DNA of 64,000 nucleotides, from assembly GCA_023055425.1 (NCBI GenBank), contig JALGPY010000001.1, forward strand, positions 112,325,057-112,389,056, given 5' to 3'. The notes below the pieces were generated by a model, which was not told the DNA's origin, did not search any database, and worked only from the letters and a program-made list of their open reading frames with translations. The first letter of the stretch is position 1; every line of letters starts with the position of its first letter. Below are positions 1-11,353 of the stretch, one piece after another. This DNA comes from Linanthus parryae (lineage: Eukaryota > Streptophyta > Magnoliopsida > Ericales > Polemoniaceae). The position numbers and the translations under genes are program-made.

Positions 1-1451
1 ATTAATTAAAAGTTATACTCTATTTTTATTAAAATCAATTGAAATAATTTTACTTTAAATAATATTACTATTTCCAAGAACACAAGTTTCATATCTGATA
101 TCGAATATTATTAATTACAATTATTGCATAAAAAATAATACTTGACACCTTAAAAATCATTTTTAGTAATCCCACAAATATGAAATCTCTACGATATAAA
201 TCATATATACTAATGTTAGAAAAGTCAAATACCATTAAAAACATATCAACTAGATTTATATTAAAATACTTCCAATTTACTTTAATTAGAAAACTAATTA
301 TAAGTAATAGAAGTTTACACTTATTAATATCAATATAATTTTACAAAAATAAGTATTTCATTCATAACTGAACTCTCTCACACGGAAGAATCAAGACATG
401 AAAACGTATAAAATATAGAATTTCAGACTGATTGAACTTTCAAAACAACAAGAAAGGGAGTCAAGTGTTGTGCGGAGACTACCCTAGCTGTCCCACGCAT
501 GTGTCCGAAATCCTAATGGGATTCTTGGCCACATTGGCATGCTAGAGATGTCAGCCCACTTACTACAACTCATTCTACTTTTGCAGTGTTGGCAGTTTAG
601 TCCCTAGATGCATAATTATTCTTACACCTAAGAATGACTCAGAAACTTCTAGGAAAATACCTTAAAACCAAGGATCAAAACATTGATGATATATAGAACT
701 ATATTCAAGTAGCACGAATTGCCTGCAAGAACATGGGTTAGCATCATAGAGTATTTAAATAAAGAGACTGATCATTTTTAATAATCATATAGAATGCAAT
801 ACATAATCTAAGTTATTTTGTTCATGAATTAACAAACACTTAGAAATAGTGTGGATCCTAGATCGATCACATTCTGACTCATCATGTTTCAATCTCCCCT
901 ATCGTCAGTTCAGGGCAAAATTCTCTTTTTGAATTTCTAAAGAAAAATAAACTATACTAGTCTTCATCACGCTGCATCGTCTTGCTCCATCATGAATGCT
1001 CCAATCATTGTTAGCCAGGAATAAATGAACTTTTTCTTCAAAGTTTGTGGCATTATTCATCACTGTTTTTTCAAATCCTGCATATCAAACACTCTACAGA
1101 AATAACCTAGTGTAATATGCATTGTAACATAAAATCATAAGAACAATAGCAAGCATGCTTGATACCGAATGATATCAATATGATAGACGATGTAATTGTT
1201 TGTTTCTCATTTATAGAATGCAAAAAGACAAGATATGTACAAACAACTCTTTAGATCTCTAATCCAATAAATCATCATAGTTGGAGTAGCATGGAGCATA
1301 TGGAATAAATTAAACACACAACAATTGATTCATCATAGTGATCACATGACTCATCATCAATTGGAGAAGTCATGAGAGACTATGAAGTACAATAATCAAA
1401 TATGTCATTCTCATGAACAAACCATGAATTTTTATTACACTTTTAATAAAT
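1..1451. other. AT-rich intergenic DNA
   Basis: No gene-like open frame, splice pattern, RNA gene or transposon terminus was recognised here. The stretch is AT-rich with many short A/T runs, as is usual for plant intergenic DNA. Confidence 0.6.
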
Positions 1452-2494
1452 TAAAAATTATGAGCATGTGAGTAAATAAATAAGAACCACTAATATGTCA
1501 TGGAAATGTCACATAACTAACAAGAATCAATGAAAGTACTTGATGCATTTATACATTAAACAAGTGCATACATAAAGAAAAATAGGAGCATGTGGATACC
1601 TAAACAAGAACCACTAACATGTCATGGAAGTGTCAAGAACTAACAAGGATCAAGGCAAGTACTTGATGCATTTATACGCTAAGCATGTTCACACATAAAG
1701 AAAAATAGGAGCATGTGAATACATAAACAAGAACCACTAATATATCATGAAAATGTCACATAGCTAGCAAGAAACAATGCAACTACCTCAAGCAATTTAT
1801 ACATTAAAAAATTTCGCACATGAAGAAAAATTTAAGCATGTGAATACCTAAACAAGAACCACTAGTATGTTATGAAAGTGTCACAGAACTAACAAGAAAT
1901 AATGCAAGTACTTGATGCATTTATATATTAAACAAGTTCACACATAAAAAATATATATATGAGCATATGAATACCTAAACAAGCACCACTAATATATCAT
2001 GAAAGTGTTACACGACTAACAAGAAATATTTCAAGTACTTGATGCATTTATACATTAAACAAGTTCACGCATAAAGAAAAATAGAAGCATGTGAATACCT
2101 AATAAAGAACCACTAATATGTCATGAAAGTGTCACATAACTTACAAGAAACAATGCAAGCACTTGATTCATTTTGTACATTAAACAAGTTCACACATACA
2201 GAAAAATAGGAGCATGTGAATACCTAAACAAGATCCACTAATATGTCATGGAAGTGTCTCATAACTAACAAGAAACAATGCAAGTACTTGATGCATTAGT
2301 ACATCAAACAAGTTCACACATAAAAAAAAAAAATAGGGGCATGTGAACACCTAAACAAGAACCACTAATATATGATGGAAGTGGCAAAAAAAAAAACAAG
2401 AAACAATGCACGTACTTGATGCATTTATGCATTAAACAAATTCACACACAATGAAAATTAAGGCATGTGAATACCTAAACAAAAACCACTAATA
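1452..2494. repeat. Tandem array of ~125-bp units (about 8 copies)
   Basis: Units recur roughly every 125 bp. Each holds the landmarks GCATGTGAATACCTAAACAA, ACCACTAATATGTCATG, AACAAGAAACAATGCAAG, ACTTGATGCATTTATACATT and AAGTTCACACATAAAG in the same order. Copies differ by scattered substitutions and small indels, so the array is old. It has no coding potential. The last unit is interrupted at 2494 by a GC-rich element and a diverged piece of the unit resumes at about 2905-2935. Confidence 0.85.
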
Positions 2495-2904
2495 GGTGTC
2501 AAGGGCCGGGCCGGGCTTGAAACAGGCCTGACCCGCACTAAAATGAGTTAGGCCCACCTCCGGACCGGCACCCTCCAACACTTGAACCAGCCCATCCCCT
2601 TAATCCACAACCCCCCCCCCTCCCCCGAACCCGGTGCGATTCGACTTGGCGCCCTCCAACCTGACCACCACCAGGGTGGGTTCCCCCACCCTCTCAAATC
2701 AGCAGTATTTAGTATAATTTTTATTTATATGTATATAATATATTATTAATAATATATGTTGCCCGGACCCACCCGCCCACCTAAACTCCTAACACCATGG
2801 GCTTTTTTACGGGGCTGGTGGGGTTCAACATCCTCCATTTTAACCTGGCCATCGCTATCGACGGGCCCCTAACCCAACATGGCCCAGCCCGGCACGCTAA
2901 CACC
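2495..2904. mobile_element. GC-rich hAT-like MITE inserted in the tandem array
   Basis: The ends are imperfect inverted repeats: GGTGTCAAGGGCCGGGCC on the left, and a right end whose reverse complement reads GGTGTTAGCGTGCCGGGC. GC-rich ends of the type GGTGTCAA..GGGCCGGGC are common on plant hAT-type MITEs. The high-GC stretch interrupts an AT-rich tandem unit. I found no exact 8-bp target duplication, so the superfamily assignment is tentative. Confidence 0.5.
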
Positions 2905-3660
2905 ATGTGAAGTGCTAACCAGAAACAATATGTGTTGTGTGCTCTTTTTAAGGTACTTAATTAGTGAATATGGTTGGATTAATACAACCTCATCTTTTCA
3001 CTAATTAAATTTAAAAGTGTTGTGTTTTTATTTAAGGATTAAATGATCTTTTCGATGAGAAAACTTACCAAATTAGAAAAGTGGGGACGAAAGATGCAGA
3101 CCAGCTCAAAACGAAAAGTATGAAAATAGATTCATAAAAAAAACAAGTATGAAAAGAGATGGAACAGAGGAAGCACTATATTCATCGTATCGACCAATGC
3201 TTGAGAAGAATTTCAAGTGTGTAATCAAAATAGCGTATACATTACTTTGGTTGGTTGTGTCTAATCAACCATAGTACATTCTTAGTTAGTTTCAAAAAGA
3301 AAAATCATGCATTCTCAATTGACTAGATATGGTACGTTCAATTTGTGGGATTATTGTTAGTTTTTAGAAAAAAATGAGATTCTTTTCCATGATACCGTGA
3401 ACGTGGAATGATTAATAATAATCACAATAGACTAGATACATTCAAACAAATTAGACACTTTCGTGGTATCACACACATTACTACACTAAGTTGTAATTTC
3501 AGATGGGTATTTACTAAAAACTGCAAATGAAGGAGACCATAAGTTTGGCTGGGTACCAAAATTATCACCTTGAAATTTGAATGGCTGAAAAAACTTCCTC
3601 TCTCCCTCTCACCGTCACAAGGGAAATTTGGTGTGATTTCCGGGTACAATCTTAGTTATC
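2905..3660. other. AT-rich DNA, no gene seen
   Basis: The first ~30 bp resume the interrupted tandem unit. The rest is AT-rich and shows no feature. The last part could hold the promoter of the orphan thioesterase exon, but I see no convincing TATA box. Confidence 0.4.
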
Positions 3661-3813
3661 ATGGTGAAAAAAGAGTCCTCACGACCCGCATCGGCGTTGG
3701 CGTCGAAGATGGAAGCTTTCCATGTCGTCCTCCTCGCATTTGGGTTTGAGTTCGAAGAAATCTCATCGGAGAAAGTCACCGGGCGACTTCCGGTTACCCT
3801 CAACTGCTGTCAG
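3661..3813 (+). pseudogene. Orphan first exon of a DHNA-CoA thioesterase gene
   Basis: This 51-codon frame starts at ATG 3661 and ends at Cys-Cys-Gln followed by a GT splice donor (CAG|GTCGGTT). Its second half (FGFEFEEISSEKVTGRLPVT) matches exon 1 of the intact thioesterase gene at 11354, ending at the same residue and intron phase (0). No exon 2 (motif PFKVLHGG) or exon 3 follows anywhere before 11 kb; decayed copia sequence begins about 0.9 kb downstream. I infer a duplicated copy truncated by rearrangement or transposon insertion. The N-terminus is about 12 residues longer than the intact copy and unlike it. Without exons 2 and 3 it cannot encode the hotdog-fold active site. Confidence 0.75.
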
Positions 3814-4719
3814 GTCGGTTCCCATACCTTGCCCATTTTTTAGTGAATTAAAACATAGTTCTCATGTTGCAAATTAGCCCTTATTTGCTGCATAGTGAAT
3901 GCCAGAAGTTATTACAGTATCAATGTTATCACATGCGTCCCATTATCCAAATTTCTTAAATGTTAGTTTTTCAAGGCAATGACTGGTTTTCATTTGAAAG
4001 GAACAATAAAAATAGAGATCTTTAGGCGATCTCTAACAACGAAATGTTCTTTGAACTAAAGATGTTCATTCCTTAAATTACCACATAACTTTTTGAACGG
4101 TCGCTCTAAGGTCTAGATTAAAGATGCATTTTTTTTTTATGTTTTCCATCAAAAATAGTAATATTTAGCTCTGTTGGAGATTAGTTTTGTGAAAATATGA
4201 CCTAATTTGGTTCAAGAACAGTTATAGGCCACCTGCGGGAGATGAGGCGCTTTTTGGGTGGTTCTTACTGGTACAAGTAAAAAACTTTACATAAATTATT
4301 AATTTAAAAGACACTATGTTTGTGATAAAGACAATTTCACCCCTTCCAATTTGGAAAATAAAACTTCCTCTTTATAATGCACCAAATTTCAGAATAGTTA
4401 CACCCCTTATTGGGCCATCTTTACAATGCACCTAATACGGAAAGTTTGTCCTAAAATCTACTATCAGTGATAGACACTTGACGCCCTCTACTTGGACTGA
4501 AGGACACTTCCACTCATTCCAGTTTGGAGAAGGGAACTTTCACCTTTTTAGTGTTACGAACTTCAAGTAACTTGCATATTGTTTGTCAAATAACTTACAT
4601 TCTTGATTGAGACGCCGTTAATATGGGGCGAGGTACGTAACTGAAAATAGTTTTGGAGACATATTTGACCCTTAAATCATGCATAAAGTCTATTATATCC
4701 TTGGAAATACCTATACTTC
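3814..4719. other. Former intron / intergenic remnant
   Basis: AT-rich DNA following the orphan exon, probably starting with its former intron. No second thioesterase exon, RNA gene or transposon end was found. Confidence 0.4.
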
Positions 4720-6195
4720 ATAAGCTAGTAATGTGCAATTGTTAAAGTAAGAGGATGAACGAAACTAAGCTACTTCAATAGATTGAAAGCTTAGAGGCAA
4801 GGGAATTGGGATTATCAATGGGATAGATAAATAAGGATTTATTTGCCCAATTGAACCAAGAATTGCATAGAATGCAATTGGAAGATGTTCCTACCTAAAT
4901 AAATAATTCTTGGGTGACTTGCCAAAGCAAGCTCAAGAAGAGGTGAAATATAGATCTTGGCCCACTAGAAAGTATATGATATTTACCGCATTAATAGGTG
5001 AGGGCTATTAATCCGGGAAAAATAGTGGGAGCTGTATTTAATAATATAGCCATTTTTACATATAGTCATTTGTTCACAAAATACTAAAACTTGTATATTT
5101 ATCATTTTGTAGAATTCCAATGGAAAAAAATCAATCTACATCGACTCTATCATTGCGGGCTGTCCTTGAGAAGGACAAGCAGTCTGGAATCAATTTTCTG
5201 GATTGGTACATAAACTTGAGAATTGTTCTCAAGAATGAAAAGAAACTGTATATTCTAGAGGAGCCAGTTTCATAATCACCATCGGCCAATGCTTCTGCCG
5301 CCATTAGGAAGGAACAGAAGATCGTTGACGATTCTAATGATGTGACTTGCCTGATGCTATGCACCACGACCTCTGAGCTTCTGAAGTAACATGAGAACAT
5401 GGAAGCGTATTATATGAACTATAACATGATTGAGATCAACAAAACTCTGCCAGACTTGCTCAATATGTTGGGGACAGATGAACAAAGCATTAACAAGGGA
5501 AAAGGCAAGGTCATAATGACGGTAAATAAAGGAAAGAGCAAGCGTGTTGCTTCGACCTCCAAAGGGAAGGACAATGCAGTTTCAAAACCCAAGGAAGTTG
5601 CCTTCAAAATTGCTGGCGGGGTGGTTAAGGACGCATGTCACTATTGTAGTTAGACTGACCACTGTAAGAGGAACTGTCCCAAATATCTAGAAGATAAAAG
5701 GCTTGGAATAGTGATTCCACCACCACCAGGTATTTTGGTTATATATGTCAATATGTTTATCACTTCATCTTGGGTATTGGATACTGGATGTGGATCTCAC
5801 ATTTGTTAAAATGTGCAGGATCTAAAGAGAAGCAGATGACTGACGAAAGGGGAGATAGACTTGCGCTTACGGAATGGAGCAAGAGTTGATTCATTAGCCA
5901 TGGGCGTTTATGAGTTATCTTTACCTTCAGGTCTTTTTCTATAATTAGAAAATTGTTATTATGTGTCTCTTATGAGCAGAAACATTATTTCAGTTTCTTG
6001 TTTGGACAAAAAATGTTTTTCTATTAAAATAAAGGGCAAGTGTTGCTCCATTTATTTTGATGGTTTGCATTATTGTAATGCTTTATTGTCTAATGGATTA
6101 TATATCCTTGATCTAGATAATTCTGTATATAACATAAATACCAAGAGAATTGAAACTAATGATATAAATCCTACTTATCTATGACATTGTCGTTT
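4720..6195 (+). pseudogene. Decayed Ty1/copia gag-protease-integrase fragment
   Basis: The nucleotide and protein order parallels the copia element at 31.7-38.6 kb: an untranslated leader (4720-5119), then a gag start at ATG 5120 (motif FLDWY..LRIVLK). A shortened gag with a large internal deletion follows, then a broken zinc knuckle near 5632 (CHYC, then a stop, then DHCKRNC). The protease motif WVLDTGCGSH near 5770 keeps its Asp-Thr-Gly. The start of the integrase region (HCRLGH) lies near 6184. Several in-frame stops interrupt it, and there is no RT or RNase H. Coding similarity stops abruptly near 6195, where an inverted LTR fragment begins. It is inactive, and older or more decayed than the larger copia element. 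Confidence 0.85.
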
Positions 6196-6566
6196 AGGCC
6201 ATCCACAACTAGAATATCTAGCGACTTCAAGTCTAAGGATGACAATACCATTGTACCGCGAGAAGCACTTGTGACTCAACATAACGTGTATGTAGCCTTC
6301 TCGGAGATGGGTCAATCCAGTATGCCATTACTCCTAATGCATACCCATGTGTTGGATCATGATATCTCCATATCAATCCAACCCCATACTAGTCTATAGA
6401 TGATTGTCCTATTAATCATTATAATCGACTAGGGATATTTAAGAATATAACACTTATATTCTAAGGACTTCGTTCATGTTAACATATCTCCATATCGATA
6501 ACATAATGAATCGTAAATCCATAAATGTCACAATTAATTGATTGCCTCTAGGGCACAATTACAACA
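6196..6566 (-). mobile_element. Inverted partial copia LTR
   Basis: Read on the minus strand from 6566, it begins TGTTGTAATTGTGCCCTAGA, close to the LTR start of the copia element at 20445 (TGTTGGAATAGGTGCCCTAG). It continues with matching landmarks such as CTTAGACTTGAAGTC and TCTAGTTGTGGA. It is in the opposite orientation to the copia coding fragment just upstream, so this is a rearranged junction rather than a normal 3' LTR. Its 3' part is missing. Confidence 0.8.
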
Positions 6567-7140
6567 AGGGTTGCAGCAGCTAGTCCGCCGGAGGACCTGG
6601 GAGAGAAAGATAGGAGAGGAGGGGGAGCGGAGGGAGATGACGAGAGGAAGAACGGATGGAGGTGGTGGCGGCTGGCCGCACGACAGACGGATCTGGCATG
6701 GCGAGGCTGAGCACGGCTGGAGGACGACGCGACGGCAGACGGACAGAGGCATGGAGGAAGAGCGGTTGTGGAGGCTAGCTTAGCACCACGACGGCGGGGT
6801 AGTTGGAATATTCGGCGGAGAACTCTTGGTCCACGGGGGAGGGGAGAGTGAGGCGAAGAGGAGGAGTTCGGCTTCACCTACCGGAAGCCTCGCGGGCGGC
6901 GCACCAGATCTGTTGAAAGGACTGGTCGGAGCAAGGCTCCCAACGAAAACCAGCGGCGGTGAGGAGGGAAGATGCGGAGGCGGGAAGCAAGGGGTCATAT
7001 GAGAAAAAGGGACGAGGGGAGGTGGTTTTCCCGGCGGCAGCTCCTCCATTTCGGAGCCACCGCGGAAGGGTTAGTTGAGGCGGGCTAGAGTTTGCAGAAA
7101 GAGCTCTTTTAGGGAGAGAGAATTTGACAGTCAAGGTGAT
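6567..7140. other. GC-rich segment of unknown origin
   Basis: This ~570-bp block is much richer in G+C than its surroundings and purine-biased on the plus strand. Short frames on both strands translate to low-complexity Pro/Ser/Arg-rich peptides with no recognisable domain, and none continues beyond the GC-rich block. It could be a decayed gene fragment, a 5' UTR-like piece carried by a transposon, or part of an unrecognised element. Confidence 0.4.
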
Positions 7141-7538
7141 ACCGTGTTGGGATTATTAGGTACAAAATTGTTTGCAAGATTCACACAGGTTTTCATTTCT
7201 TAATCTTGTCCTACATGTCCCTACCAACATTTAAAAAATGTCCCTACACATTTGGAAATGTACATTTTAAATCTTATCATGATATTGAACCCACATATAA
7301 TATATTTTATTTATAATTCTTTGCTTACTTTTCCATTCAGAGGAAGTGCACCATGCTCTCCTAGAAAAAAAATGGTATGTCATGCCACTACTAGTCACTA
7401 CTACTAAACTTAAACAAGAAAAAACAATTAATAAGTAAATGAATTAATGCTCAATTATTTCATGATGAAGTTAGCCGACTTTGAAGCTATAAAAGATGAT
7501 GATAGACACGACACGAACTTAGGATGAGATGTAAATGA
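7141..7538. other. AT-rich DNA, no gene seen
   Basis: AT-rich intergenic sequence leading into the SINE-like unit. No promoter, gene or repeat boundary was recognised. Confidence 0.4.
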
Positions 7539-7700
7539 GTGCTAGCTCAGTGGTAGAGTATTTGAAGCTCTTGCATGAGTTTTCGGATTCGAATCCGGCT
7601 ATATAATATAGTTCTAAAAATAGTTTAGAAGAGATGAAATGTTTAACGAGCGGAAAAAGTTAGACGGATAGATTTAAAATTGTTATGGAGGAATGACAAT
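7539..7700 (+). mobile_element. SINE-like tRNA-derived unit
   Basis: A tRNA-like pol III promoter is visible: an A box around 7543-7556 (TAGCTCAGTGGTAG) and a B box at 7585-7596 (GGATTCGAATCC), 42 bp apart. The acceptor arms do not pair, so it is not a working tRNA gene. The head shares TTGAAGC, TGCATGAGT and CGG.TTC.AATCCGG with a second unit on the minus strand at 12263-12375, which argues for a SINE family. The 3' end is not well defined. Confidence 0.5.
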
Positions 7701-8769
7701 ATATTTTCACTTAGATTATTAGGAGCTCAAAGTCAACTAATCTTGATTTATCATAGTTCAGTCTTAATTTGGTGGCTAATGGGTGTTAGGACTTTTATAT
7801 ATAGCTATAGTAGCTGTTAGGGTAAATTAGAAAGTTTATATTATTCCAACGCGTTTCGGATGCCGTCAGGGTTTAATATATAATCGCTCCAACTCGTTTC
7901 CAATGTGCAATTACATCAAAGAGAACTTGCTATATTGTCTATCTTATTCATCTCAAGTATTGTTACGTGTGAACTGTCAATAAATTAGAAAGTTCGGTGC
8001 GAGAAAAGAAAATGTACGTAACTTTTGCATATCGTGCATTAGATAAACTTCTGTGTTAAATTTGTTCTTTTATCATTATCAACTACTCTGCATATCGAGC
8101 AAATTTTAGTTGGTTACTGACCAGAAGATGTGATTGTATAAGCAACTTTTACGTGTTACTAATATATTAGATAGGATTAGAGGTGCCAAGTGGGCGGGCC
8201 ACGCCCGCACCCTTGTAGAGATTTTGAAATGTGTTTTGAATTATAAAATTATTTTGATCTCAATCACTTAGTTCATTCTATTATAGAAAATTTCGTAAAA
8301 CTGTTAGAGTAAAAATTTGATGGAAGTTTTGAAAATCAATATATTGACATTAAGAAGTAGTGAATCACAAAAGAATTGAATATAAAATATTGAAAAATGT
8401 TAGATTAACTACTCTTAGCTCTCATCTATCTCCCACCCACCTTTAGGACAAATGCATTCATGTCAAATGAGTTATGACATTGCTAATTTTATATGTATGT
8501 CGGAGATAAGTGTGAAATAACAATTAGTTCTCTAGTATTCTAAAAACTCTCACAAAACATTTTAACCATGAAAATATATTTTTATTTTGCAAAATGCTTA
8601 ATATAATCTCCAAAATATTTTTTGCCATAGACATTCATTACATCACACATATCATTGTTTACAGTAAACACGAGAGACTAACATTTTTTTCATTTATGTT
8701 TTGCGTTGAATTTATGAATTGCAGTCAACTACATATTACATCTGATGATTTATTTGAATATTTTATTTT
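7701..8769. other. AT-rich DNA, no gene seen
   Basis: AT-rich intergenic DNA. A short GC-rich inverted motif near 8190-8212 (GGGCGGGCCACGCCC) may be a remnant of a hAT-type end. Nothing else is supportable. Confidence 0.4.
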
Positions 8770-8774
8770 GTTTG

Positions 8775-8903
8775 TGTTGGGGCAATTCAGACATACCTAG
8801 CTAGTAGCTGCGTTGACTTGGTCCATGACGGCTAAGGAGTTGTTTCCTAATCAGTTTTGACAACCTTTGACATTACTTTGCTCGAAACAGCCATGCTATA
8901 ACA
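8775..8903 (+). repeat. 5' LTR, internally deleted (129 bp)
   Basis: The first ~105 bp match the start of the 3' LTR (CATACCTAGCTAGTAGCTGC). The last ~25 bp (GCTCGAAACAGCCATGCTAT, then AACA) match the end of the 3' LTR. About 238 bp between these parts, including the likely TATA and R region, are absent. The join lies in a TTTG/TTTTTG context, which suggests microhomology-mediated deletion. Confidence 0.8.
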
Positions 8904-10034
8904 AACTGATTTTAGAGTCGTGTCCAACGACCCGGGTGGAGCCAAGAGTTAGGATTTCACGTTTTGGTAGAACTCAAAGCTAGGTTTTCGCAGTGGATCA
9001 GGCTATCCGGAGGTAGGGTTTCGAGATTCTGCCAAGAACGATGACTGGTTTGGCGATTAAGATTGATACGTTCGTGAGGAGAAGGGGTTTCGGTTCTTTG
9101 GTCTCTGAAACGAGAGGTGCAGGTACACCCACCATCTGAAGTCCCATGGAGCGGGCTATTGGGGATTATGTTGGAGCAATTTGGCGCACATCTTATTAGG
9201 CGTGCAAGGTATCTGGCAAGTCCAACATACATTCGGTACTAGCGCAAATCTGGCGGTTCACACGCATCCAGCATCAATTGGCGATCAGGCGCAATCCGAA
9301 TCCCAGTGTGGAGCATCTGACGTGTGAATTGAATTTGGTTTGGGCTCATTCGTTGCAGGAACTCGCTGGAGTTGGAGCAACCACACGGAGCATCTTCGTG
9401 TGAGATTTGTGGAACGCACATCCGATCGTGGTTCTGGCGCGCATTCTGCATGAGGGTTGGGTCTGGCGTGCACCTCATCTTGAGGCGTGTACCATGACAC
9501 GCAATTGAGCTCACATCTGGCGCAATCTGTTTCTGGCGAGCATCTGGCGCATCAAAGGCAATTGGGGCGCAATCTAGCTTGACAATCTGTTTAGGCACTC
9601 GTTATTGGTGCATCGGGTCAGAGTAACATTTGGCACTTTTCGTGGTGTATCTGTCTGGCGCAATTGGGCACATTGAGAATGTATTCGGTCATGCCTCAGT
9701 GAATAAATTCGAGTCTGCGTCTTGGTGGAGCACTTGTTTATGTTTCCGGAAGTGCATCAACATCGGGCGCCTTCGTTGCGGGGAAAACATGGAAATCGGA
9801 GTAACGATTTAGCGATTCGGTTTCGCATAAAGCTGCAGGGCATCTGTTCGGGGAGGCGTGCTCCTTTCTAATTTTGGGATACGCATCCGGTTCAGGTTTG
9901 ATGAGAGAAGCGTCAGGTTTCGTTTCCGGGTGGTTGAGAGGATTCGCCACAAGGTGGAGCTTTGTCTTGAATCAAAACAACCAAGATTCGACGAGGATTC
10001 ATGTTGCTAGAACGTTTGAATCAATGTGGAGATT

Positions 10035-10401
10035 TGTTGGGATAATTCAAACATACCTAGCTAGTAGCTGCGTTGACTTGGTCCATGGCGGCTACGGAGT
10101 TGTTTCCTAATCAGTTTTAGCAACATTTGGCATTACTTTGGGCACAAGTCAAGACCCTTAGGTCTATAAAGTGTATAGAACATGGTTAGACTTGTGTGGT
10201 GTATCAGGGTGGCCGCCGTGGTCGTTGTGGCCACGGTGTGCATTGTAATCGGGTTCTCTGTCAAATGTCAATACTGTATTGGGTTTTCTGGTCGTGCATG
10301 TAGCTAGTTTGACAACTAGTGAACCATGTTAGATTATTGTGTTTCTCGTTCTTGATTTCCATGTTTTATTCGTTTTTGCTCAAATACCCCCGGTTATAAC
10401 A
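10035..10401 (+). repeat. 3' LTR, full length (367 bp)
   Basis: Begins TGTTGGGATAATTC and ends GGTTATAACA directly against the GTTTG duplication. A TATA-like TCTATAAAG lies near 10170. This LTR keeps the segment missing from the 5' copy. Confidence 0.85.
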
Positions 10402-10406
10402 GTTTG

Positions 10407-10692
10407 GTAGTACCGGCGAATACGGGCAATTTTCTAGTGTACTACTCATTTCATGTTATAATTTTAGTTCCTGTTGGATTCCAACTATCTAAGTCATTTA
10501 TCTAAATACCTTTAACTGTTTGATGATGTCAATATTATTTTTTGAAGACGAACTCGGAGAAATTCAAAATTTTAAATTATAAAATTAAAAAGTGGACAAT
10601 TTTTTTTTTAGAACAAAATGGACAAAAACTTTGAAACAGCCAAAAATTGAATAAGGGACCAACATAATAGAATATAGGATACTAACATAGTG
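10407..10692. other. Intergenic DNA
   Basis: AT-rich DNA between the LTR element and a candidate MITE; nothing recognised. Confidence 0.4.
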
Positions 10693-11090
10693 CATGTTTG
10701 GCAATCATGATTTTAATCCGGCCGTTTCGATTAAAAACGGTTCTTTTACCTTAGTTCCGTTTATTATGACACAAAATTTTAATTTGAAAATTTGCAGATT
10801 AAAATAATCTCATTGCAATTGTAGATTCTCTAAAATTGAGAATTATGTTGCTGAAAATTTCAAAAAAAAATAATTGAATGTGTTTTGACATTAGCATAAT
10901 CATAGTTCATTTATAAGTAAGTGTATTAAAATATTGACGATATAGCTCTTTAAGTTTTTTTGTAATTGATAAATTAACAATTTACAATTTCAGCTCATAC
11001 CAAAAAGATTTTGTTTTTTAGTTTTGCTGGATTGTTCATCCAAAATTATTCCAGCCGATCTTTCAGATTTTTCAGCCGATACCAAACATG
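10693..11090. mobile_element. Candidate MITE upstream of the thioesterase gene
   Basis: Short inverted ends CATGTTTGG (10693-10701) and CCAAACATG (11082-11090) bound ~400 bp with no coding content. Ends of the type GCATGTTTGG are frequent on plant hAT/PIF MITEs. No clear target duplication was found, so this is tentative. It ends about 145 bp upstream of the TATA box of the next gene. Confidence 0.35.
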
Positions 11091-11233
11091 GCCATAATCG
11101 TATCCGTCGGTATGTTATGAACGATGACAACATGGTGTTTCTTGAGCAGCAAGGAATTACTCCTGGGCGCCACCTACCAATCTACCACGACAATTCCACA
11201 AATGACAATGTTGAGGTCAACTCTCCCTTCCAT

Positions 11234-11240
11234 TATATAG
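11234..11240 (+). promoter_or_regulatory. TATA box of the thioesterase gene
   Basis: TATATAG lies 114-120 bp upstream of the start codon, which predicts transcription from about 11265 and a 5' UTR of about 90 nt. This agrees with ATG 11354 being the first well-placed start, although an upstream in-frame ATG exists at 11303. Confidence 0.55.
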
Positions 11241-11353
11241 GTGGCTATCAATTTTCGTCTATTTCTTAAACCACTTCTCACTGTCTTTCTCTTTTCTCAT
11301 CTTTGATCTTCAAAACAGCTTCTGACATCTTACCACACCGAAGAAGGTTACTG

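Larger units (their letters stand above)
8775..10401 (+). mobile_element. Non-autonomous LTR element with unequal LTRs
   Basis: A complete 1627-bp insertion. The 5-bp target duplication GTTTG is exact at 8770-8774 and 10402-10406. Both ends carry LTRs starting TGTTGGG and ending ATAACA, and the 3' LTR is preceded by a polypurine-like tract (TGTGGAGATT) typical of copia elements. The internal region (8904-10034) encodes no gag or pol and I see no standard copia primer-binding site. The element therefore depended on another element's enzymes, like TRIM/LARD-type elements. It sits between the orphan thioesterase exon and the intact gene. Confidence 0.85.

Noticed and set aside
6534..7134. Several frames on both strands in the GC-rich block
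   Set aside because: Low-complexity Pro/Ser/Arg-rich products limited to the GC-rich block; no domain or splice structure.
7539..7610. A functional tRNA gene
   Set aside because: A and B boxes are present, but acceptor and anticodon stems do not pair; better explained as a SINE head.
9239..9598. 119-codon minus-strand frame in the non-autonomous LTR element
   Set aside because: Its residues reflect the repeated CTGGCGCA motif; no start context or domain.
11303..11353. Longer thioesterase N-terminus from ATG 11303
   Set aside because: The 17 extra residues are unlike the family; with ATG 11354 the length (153 aa) matches plant DHNATs.
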